From: JAFKFJ01 sp963786445
GTDB taxonomy: Bacteria; Pseudomonadota; Alphaproteobacteria; Acetobacterales; Acetobacteraceae
NCBI GenBank assembly: GCA_963786445.1
Contig: CAWAZU010000009.1
Span: 221,416 to 285,415, forward strand
DNA length: 64,000 nucleotides
Reading direction: 5' to 3'
Position 1 is the stretch's first letter. Every line of letters starts with the position of its first letter. Below the pieces are notes generated by a model, which had not been told where the DNA came from, did not search any database, and was given only the letters and a program-made list of their open reading frames with translations. Below are positions 58,171 through 64,000 of the stretch, one piece after another. A program made the position numbers and the translations under genes.

Positions 58171-58985
58171 CCGGCATCGTCCTCGCCCGCATCGGCATCG
58201 GCGGCGACCCGGATCAGGCCGCGGCGGCTCGGTGCCTCGACGAAGTCCAGCATCTCGGCGACCAGCGCATCGTCGCCGAATTCCGCGCGCACCGCGGCGA
58301 CGCGCGCGGCGAACACGCCCTCGCCCTTGAACAGCATGCGGAACGCGGCGCGCAGCCGGTGGATCTGCGCCCGCTGCATGCCCAGCCGCTTCAGCCGCAC
58401 CAGGTTCAGCCCCGCCAGTCGCGCGCGGTTGCCGATGACGCTGCCGAACGGGATCACGTCGGCCTCGACGCCGGACACGCCGCCGATCATCGCGCCGCGG
58501 CCGATGCGCACGAACTGGTGCAGCGCCGCCGCGCCGCCGATCACCGCGCCGTCGTCGATGCTGACATGGCCGCCCATGACGACATTGTTGGCGATGATCA
58601 CGCCGTCGCCGATCGCGCAGTCGTGCGCCACGTGGACCACCGCCATCAGCAGGCAGTCGGCGCCCACGCGCGTCACGCCGCTGCCGGTGACGGTGCCGCG
58701 ATGGATGGTGACGTGCTCGCGCACCTGCGTGCGCGCGCCGATCTCGCAGAGCGTGTCCTCGCCGCGGTATTTCAGGTCCTGCGGCGCCAGCCCGACGGTG
58801 CAGAACGGATAGAGCCGGGCCGCGGCGCCGATGCGCGTGCGGCCGTCGACGACCACGTGGCTGACCAGTTCGGCGCCGTCCTCGATGGTGACGTTCGCGC
58901 CGATGCTGCACCACGGGCCGATGCGCACCCCGGCGCCGATCGTCGCCCCCGGCGCCACGACCGCACTCGGATGAATTCCGCTCAC
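58167..58985 (-). CDS. lpxA: UDP-N-acetylglucosamine acyltransferase LpxA
   Basis: 272 aa: left-handed beta-helix of hexapeptide repeats (IHPSAVVAPGATIGAGVRIGPWCSIGANVTIEDGA in pieces), catalytic His in VVHVAHDCAIGDGV, and the C-terminal helical domain (LNLVRLKRLGMQ). It adds the first acyl chain of lipid A. The start follows the fabZ stop by 3 bases. Confidence 0.95.
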   Translation of the reverse strand: MSGIHPSAVVAPGATIGAGVRIGPWCSIGANVTIEDGAELVSHVVVDGRTRIGAAARLYPFCTVGLAPQDLKYRGEDTLCEIGARTQVREHVTIHRGTVTGSGVTRVGADCLLMAVVHVAHDCAIGDGVIIANNVVMGGHVSIDDGAVIGGAAALHQFVRIGRGAMIGGVSGVEADVIPFGSVIGNRARLAGLNLVRLKRLGMQRAQIHRLRAAFRMLFKGEGVFAARVAAVRAEFGDDALVAEMLDFVEAPSRRGLIRVAADADAGEDDAG

Positions 58986-58988
58986 GCC

Positions 58989-59483
58989 CTACCGCTCGGC
59001 CACCCGGTCCATGATCATGGCGGCGTAGGTGGCCTCGGCCACCGCCACGCCATCGACCCGCGCCACCGCGCTGAACTTCCAGACATTGCCGCGATGCCGG
59101 TCCTTGACGACGTGGATGCGCAGCTGGTCGCCCGGAACCACCGGGCGGCGGAACTTCGCGTGCTCGACGGACATGAAATACACGACTTTTCCGGCCGCCT
59201 CCGGGCCCAGCGTCTCCACCACCAGCACGGCCGCGGTCTGCGCCATGCTCTCGATGATCAGCACGCCCGGCATCACCGGATGGCCGGGGAAATGGCCCTG
59301 GAAGAAACTCTCGTTGACCGAGACGTTCTTGATCCCGATCGCCGAGCGGCCGCGCACCAGATCGACCACGCGGTCGATCATCAGGAACGGGTAGCGGTGC
59401 GGGATCGCGTGCATGATGCGCGCGATGTCCGCCGTCACGCCGGGTCCGCCCGTCTGCTGCTGGTCCGTCGCGGTGCTGTCCAT
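58989..59483 (-). CDS. fabZ: (3R)-hydroxyacyl-ACP dehydratase FabZ
   Basis: 164 aa hotdog-fold dehydratase: IPHRYPFLMIDRV, then GHFPGHPVMPGVLIIESMAQ carrying the catalytic His and Glu, and FRRPVVPGDQL. It competes with LpxA and LpxD for hydroxyacyl-ACP, and its place between lpxD and lpxA is conserved in proteobacteria. ATG 59483 gives the normal length. Confidence 0.95.
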   Translation of the reverse strand: MDSTATDQQQTGGPGVTADIARIMHAIPHRYPFLMIDRVVDLVRGRSAIGIKNVSVNESFFQGHFPGHPVMPGVLIIESMAQTAAVLVVETLGPEAAGKVVYFMSVEHAKFRRPVVPGDQLRIHVVKDRHRGNVWKFSAVARVDGVAVAEATYAAMIMDRVAER

Positions 59484-59490
59484 CGCGGCT

Positions 59491-60525
59491 TCAGTCCGAC
59501 CTCTTCGCTTTCGCCCCGCCCGCCAGCCGGCGCAGCGTCGCCACCTGGCGAAAGAACTCGCGCACCGGCATGGCCGGGCTGCCGACCACCTCCGCCCCGG
59601 CCGGCACATCCGCCATGACGCCCGCCTGGGCGCCGATCCGCGCTCCGCGGCCGATGCGCAGATGGCCCGTCAAGCCCGCCTGGCCGCCGACCAGCACGAA
59701 ATCCTCCAGCACCGTGGAGCCGGAAATGCCGGCCTGCGCGACGATGACGCAGCAGCGCCCGAGGCGGACGTTGTGCCCGATCTGCACCAGGTTGTCGAGG
59801 CGCGAGCCGGCGCCGATCACGGTGTCCTGGGCCGAGCCGCGGTCGATCGTGGTGTTGGCGCCGATCTCCACGTCGTCCTCGAGGATCACCCGGCCGAGTT
59901 GCGGCACGGTGACGAACCCCGCGGGCGTGGTGGCAAAGCCGAACCCCTCCTGGCCGATGCGGGCGCCCGGATAGATATAGACGCGCGCCCCGAGCAGCGC
60001 GTGGCTGAGGCTGGCATGCGCGCCGATGCGGCAGTCCGCGCCGAGCACCACGCCCTCGCCGATCACCGCGCCGGGGCCGATGCGGCAGCGCGGCCCGATC
60101 TCCGCCCCCGCCGCCATCACGGCGAGCGGCCCGATCTCGGCCGCGGCATCGACGCGCGCCGCCGCATCGACCACGGCGGTCGGATGCGCGCCCGCCTGCG
60201 CCGGCGGCTCGGGGTGGAACAGCGCCGCGACGCGCGCCCAGCCGAGATAGGGCTCGGCGGTGACCAGGGCGACGCTGCCGGCGGGCACGCGCGCGGCCAA
60301 CTCCGGGCGCACGATCACCGCCCCGGCGCGGGTCGCGGCCAGCGCCGGCAGGTAGCGGCGGTTGTCGAGGAAGCTCACGTCGTCCGGCCCGGCCGTCTGC
60401 AGCGGCGCCACGCCCGCGATCAGCCGCGCCCCGCCTGCCGGCGCCGGCGCGCCGCAGGCCGCCGCCAGCGCCGCCAGATCGTGCGGGCCGGTGCGGCGGA
60501 AGAACCGCGCGTCGCCGGCCGCCAT
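59491..60525 (-). CDS. lpxD: UDP-3-O-acylglucosamine N-acyltransferase LpxD
   Basis: 344 aa: N-terminal uridine-binding domain (DDVSFLDNRRYL), left-handed beta-helix (IGPRCRIGPGAVIGEGVVLG), catalytic His in LDNLVQIGHNVRLGRCC, and the C-terminal VGSPAMPVREFFRQVA helix. It adds the second acyl chain of lipid A. The gap to fabZ is 7 bases. It is intact, in contrast to skp upstream. Confidence 0.95.
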   Translation of the reverse strand: MAAGDARFFRRTGPHDLAALAAACGAPAPAGGARLIAGVAPLQTAGPDDVSFLDNRRYLPALAATRAGAVIVRPELAARVPAGSVALVTAEPYLGWARVAALFHPEPPAQAGAHPTAVVDAAARVDAAAEIGPLAVMAAGAEIGPRCRIGPGAVIGEGVVLGADCRIGAHASLSHALLGARVYIYPGARIGQEGFGFATTPAGFVTVPQLGRVILEDDVEIGANTTIDRGSAQDTVIGAGSRLDNLVQIGHNVRLGRCCVIVAQAGISGSTVLEDFVLVGGQAGLTGHLRIGRGARIGAQAGVMADVPAGAEVVGSPAMPVREFFRQVATLRRLAGGAKAKRSD

Positions 60526-60532
60526 CGGCGCC

Positions 60533-61362
60533 CTACTGCGCCGGCGCGGCCGCCGGCTTGGCCGGCTGGCGGCGCCGGCGCCGGCGCCGGCTGCTTCGCC
60601 TGCTCTTCGGCAGCGCCGCCATCTCCGCCGGCGACACGCCTTCCGGCGGAGATCACCGCCGGCAGCACCTTGTTGAGCTGCTCGGTCACCTGCTCGGTGA
60701 TGTCGAACTCGTTGACGTTCAGCGCCACCTGCGGGCGGTGCAGCACCAGGTTCATGCCGCGGCTTCGGCCACCTGCGCGGATCACCGCGACCAGCGTGCG
60801 CTCGATCTGCGCCAGCCCGTACTGCGCCGCCTGCTGGATGACCCGGTTGCGCTCGCGGAAGTTGCGCTGGGCGTTGGTGATGCGCTCCTGCAGCTCGCGC
60901 TCGCGGGCGCGGATCTGCTCGGGCGAGAGCTTGGCGCGGTCGTTGGCGAGCGCCTGCTGCATGTCGCGCCAGGCTGCTGCTCCTTCTGCGCGTCCTCGTT
61001 CAGCTTGCTGCGCCGCTCGCCGATGGCCTTCTCGACCTGCTGGGCGGCGGTGGAGGCGCGCATGACCTCGGGCACGCCGATCACGCCGATCACGGCGGCC
61101 GGCGGCGATTCGCCCTCGGCAGCGGCGGCAGCGCCGGCGGCGGCGGCAGCTCGGACTCCGGGGGCATCGGCGGCGGCGCCTCCGGCGTGGCCGGCGCCAT
61201 CGCGGCGCCTCCGGCCGCGGGGCCATGGGCGGCGGATGCGGCGCCGCCGGCTTCGGCTGGCCGGGGATGAAAAAGTCCTGATTCTGCGCCGCCGCCGGCG
61301 ACGGCAGGGCATCAGGAACGCCGCGGCCAGCGCCGCGGCAGCCAGGGACGGATTATGCGCAC
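60533..61362 (-). CDS. skp: OmpH/Skp-family periplasmic chaperone (several frameshifts)
   Basis: Pieces in several frames add up to a Skp-type protein of about 276 aa: a signal peptide (SLAAAALAAAFLM), QDFFIPGQPKP, a Pro/Ala-rich segment, VMRASTAAQQVEKAIGERRSKLNEDAQ, the coiled coil LSPEQIRARERELQERIT and QRNFRERNRVIQQ, and NEFDITEQVTEQLNKVLPAV, ending in an Ala/Pro tail (AKPAAAPAQ). The start GTG 61362 overlaps the bamA stop. Skp keeps outer-membrane proteins soluble in the periplasm. The order bamA-skp-lpxD is the standard one. Confidence 0.8.
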
Positions 61363-63757
61363 TAGAACCTCGTGCCGAAGCCAAAGCGGAAGATTCAGCT
61401 GATCGTATTTGTATCTGATGACCGGGACGCCGAGATCGATGTTGATCAGTCCGAACGGCGTTTTCCAGGAAACCCCGACGCCGGCCGAGATCGCGGGCCG
61501 GCATGTCCACCAAAGGCGCCTGCGCGCCGTCGACATACACCTTCGGCACGCCGGTCAGCGCGCCGACATCGACGAAGGTCGCGCCCGGACAGGCCGAGGT
61601 CGGGCGAGACCGGCAGCGGAAAGCGCAGCTCGGTCGACTGCGTCCAGATGAACCGCCCGCCCAGGCTGTCGGCAGTAGCTGGCGCCGATCGCGGCACGGC
61701 GTGCGGGCCGGCGCCGCCGTCGTGGAAGCCGCGCAGGTTGTCGCCGCCGAGGAAGAAGCGGTCGATGATGCTGCTCCGCCCGCCGAGGGTGAACAGGTAG
61801 CCGGTGCCCGCCGAGATCGCGATGTCCCAGTCGTTGCCGGTGAGCCGGTCCAGCGGGATGTAGTAGGCGCCGTCGACCTTGGTGCGGACGTAGTGGGCGT
61901 CGCCGCCGAGCCCGGCGAAATCGGTGCCGAGCCGCGCCACCCAGCCGGACCGCGGGTCGACCGGCTGTCGCGGTAATCGAGCGTGATGGTCTGGCCGATC
62001 TGCGAGAGCAGCGTCGTGCCCGCCACGTCGGCACGTAGAGGCTGGCGGTTGGCTGCACGTCGTAGACCCGGCGGCTGACCAGCGAGTAGGTCCAGGACTG
62101 CCGCAGGTGGTCGCTGAAGTCGTAGCCGGCGCTCAGCGTGAAGCCGAAGCGCCCTTCGTCGTACTCGGACGTATTCCTGGTTGTTGTTGATCCGGAACAC
62201 GTCGCCGCCGGCGACGATGTTGCGGTCGAGGAAGTAGGGGTCGGTGACCGACAGATCGATCTGGCTTTCCTTCTGCGCCAGGATCGCGTTGATCCCGGCG
62301 TCGATGCCGGTGCCGACCAGGTTGCGTCTCGTAGGCCGGCATTGACCAGCGCGCCGACATCGGTGGAATAGCCGCCGCCGATGGTCAGCTCGCCGGTCGC
62401 CTTCTCCTCCACCGTGGTGTTCAGCACGCGTCCGGTCGGGCGCCGAGCCGGGCGTGTGGTGATGTTGACGCTGTTGAAGTAGTCGAGGTCCTGCAGCCGC
62501 TGGCGGGAGCGGCGCAACAGGGCGGCGTTGTACGCGTCGCCCTCGGCCAGGCGGAACTCGCGGCGGATCACCTTGTCCTCGGTGCGCGTGTTGCCGGTGA
62601 TGTCGATGCGCTCGACATAGACCCGCGGCGCCTCGATGACGTCGAACACCAGGTCGATGGTGTGCTTCTTGGCGTCGCGCTGATGCGCGGCTTGACATCG
62701 ACGAACGGCTGGCCGCGGTTCTGCACGGCGTCGGTCAGCGCCTGCACGGTGCGCTCCACCGCGTCGCCGTCGTACCAGTCGCCGGCCGACATTCGACAGT
62801 CACGGCTGCAGCGACGCGCTGGCGAATGGCGCAGCGTGGAATTCACGCGAGACCTTGCTGACCCGGTAGCGCTCGCCCTCGTGCAGCGTGTAGGTCAGGA
62901 AGAAGGCCGACCGGTCCGGCGCCAGCTCGGCGGTCGCGCCGGTGACCGCGAAGTCGGCATAGCCGTTCTCAGGTAGAACCGGCGCAGCAGTTCCTTGTCA
63001 TAGGCGACGCGATCGGGGTCGTAGATGTCGCAGCTGGACAGGAAGCGCCACCAGGCCGTCTCGCGGCTGGCGACGACCTCGCGCAGCCGGCCCTCGCTGA
63101 ACGCATGGTTGCCGACGAAGATGATGCGGCTGATCAGCGTGTGGGGCCGTCGTTGATCTCGAACACCACGTTGACGCGGTTCTGCGGCAGCTCGATGATT
63201 TTCGGCTCGACCCGGGCGGCGAAGCGGCCTTGCGCGGCATAGAGGTCGAGAATGCGCTGCCGGTCGGCCTCGGCCATCGCCGGCGTGAACACGGCGCGCG
63301 GCCGCAGCTGCATTGCGGCGCGCAGGGTGTCGTCGTTGAGCTTGTGGTTGCCCTCGAAGGCGATGCGGTTGACGATCGGGTTCTCCTTGACGTTGACCAC
63401 CAGCGCCGAGCCGACGCGGTCGATCGGTACGTCGTTGAACAGCCCGGTCGCGTACAGCGTCTTCAGGCTGCGGTCGACCCGGTCGGGATTGTAGGGGTCG
63501 CCGGGCGCACCAGCATGTAGGAGCGGATGGTGCCCGCCTCGATGCGCAGATTGCCCTCGACGCGGACGTCGGCGATCGTGGCGCCGGCCGGGCGGCGAGG
63601 CGGCCGGCACCGCGGGGCGCAATTGCGCCACGGCCAGGGAGGCAAGCGGCCCGACGAGGACAACGGACATGCCGAACAGCGACGCGAGCGCGACAACGCG
63701 AATGCGAACCAAGAGCCAAAACCCCCTGCGGCGGCGCCGCCCACCACAAGACGGCAT
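61362..63757 (-). CDS. bamA: Outer-membrane protein assembly factor BamA (many frameshifts)
   Basis: Assembled from several frames: a hydrophobic signal (VVALASLFGMSVVLVGPL), POTRA segments (IADVRVEGNLRIEAGTIRSY, IVNRIAFEGNHKLNDDTLR, LISRIIFVGNHAFSEGRLR, VYVERIDITGNTRTEDKVI), then the 16-strand barrel with ELTIGGGYSTDVGAL, FGFTLSAGYDF, FFLGGDNLRGF (the RGF loop motif) and a C-terminal FGFGTRF at 61362-61385. Frame breaks occur near 63595, 63507, 63147, 62968, 62820, 62690, 62330 and later. BamA is essential, so these are probably sequence errors. Confidence 0.85.
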
Positions 63758-63820
63758 CCTGGTCGAGTCGCGCGAGGGCCGCACGACCGGGCGGACAATA
63801 GCCGTGCTGCGAGGGTTCCG

Positions 63821-64000
63821 CTACCCGTCAGCGGATCGCGCTTGCCGTTTCACGGGTATCGCATCCATGGCGATCCGTTCTGGCGCGCGGCCCGGCCTTT
63901 CCGTCCTGGCCGGCTGGTGGGGGCGGCTGAACCGATCAGATGCGCGACCCAGCACCGTCGGCCCCAGATGCGACAGGTCGTTCCAGGTGGCGAACACGAA
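63821..64000 (-). CDS. rseP: 3' end of the site-2 protease RseP (partial)
   Basis: The frame entering from the right edge reads FVFATWNDLSHLG, which is the end of the last membrane helix of alphaproteobacterial RseP (FATWNDLxHLG). The following residues are not family-like, and the in-frame stop is at 63821, later than usual, so a frame slip just after LSHLG is likely. RseP cleaves anti-sigma factors in the membrane and is the normal gene upstream of bamA. Confidence 0.65.
   Translation of the reverse strand, partial: FVFATWNDLSHLGPTVLGRASDRFSRPHQPARTERPGRAPERIAMDAIPVKRQARSADG

Overview
The window is high-GC DNA from an alphaproteobacterium. The envelope gene orders rseP-bamA-skp-lpxD-fabZ-lpxA-lpxI and lptF-lptG-lptD-surA-rsmA, and the style of the accessory genes, suggest Acetobacterales/Rhodospirillales (Acetobacteraceae-like); this placement is inference. 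There are two kinds of damage. Many otherwise good genes carry single-base indels, often in G/C runs and densest at 25.3-28.1 kb (glgP, glgB) and 60.5-63.7 kb (skp, bamA). Because bamA is essential, most of these are probably consensus errors. By contrast, 0.88-1.58 kb holds genuine gene remnants.

Layout: 0-0.9 kb, the end of a b-type cytochrome gene and a sulfite-oxidase-fold molybdoenzyme. 0.88-1.58 kb, remnants of a nucleoside-uptake locus. 1.6-7.9 kb, a sugar-acid operon: galactonate-dehydratase-like enzyme, short-chain dehydrogenase, AraF/AraG/AraH-like ABC importer and a DgoR-like GntR regulator. 7.9-9.5 kb, GDSL hydrolase and UppP. 9.7-16.4 kb, lptF-lptG-lptD-surA-rsmA. 16.4-20.0 kb, a DegP-like protease with a two-component system and a small secreted protein. 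20.1-24.6 kb, hrpB and a DsbD-type reductase, divergent. 24.6-36.3 kb, a complete glycogen cluster glgP-glgB-glgC-glgA followed by a glgX::malQ fusion.

36.4-38.7 kb is the most interesting part: a periplasmic monoheme cytochrome c, a Cyc2-type cytochrome-porin fusion and a small secreted Cache-like protein, which together look like an outer-membrane electron conduit. 38.7-40.4 kb, a lipoprotein and Hsp33. 40.5-42.8 kb is a REP/RAYT island: four copies of one palindromic repeat, a REP-associated tyrosine transposase, and an unrecognised 404-aa protein with an R-x4-H motif. 43.5-48.9 kb, a nucleoside importer (BMP-type binding protein, ATPase, two permeases) with a nucleoside hydrolase. 49-57 kb, mixed accessory genes: quinoprotein-like propeller, esterase, cytochrome b561, CHRD protein, PEP-CTERM protein, SDR, Asp/Glu racemase and two VOC proteins. 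57-64 kb, the lipid A and outer-membrane assembly operon.

The glycogen genes would make, branch, debranch and phosphorolyse alpha-glucan. The lpt, lpx, bam, skp and surA genes build the outer membrane in which the Cyc2-like protein would sit.
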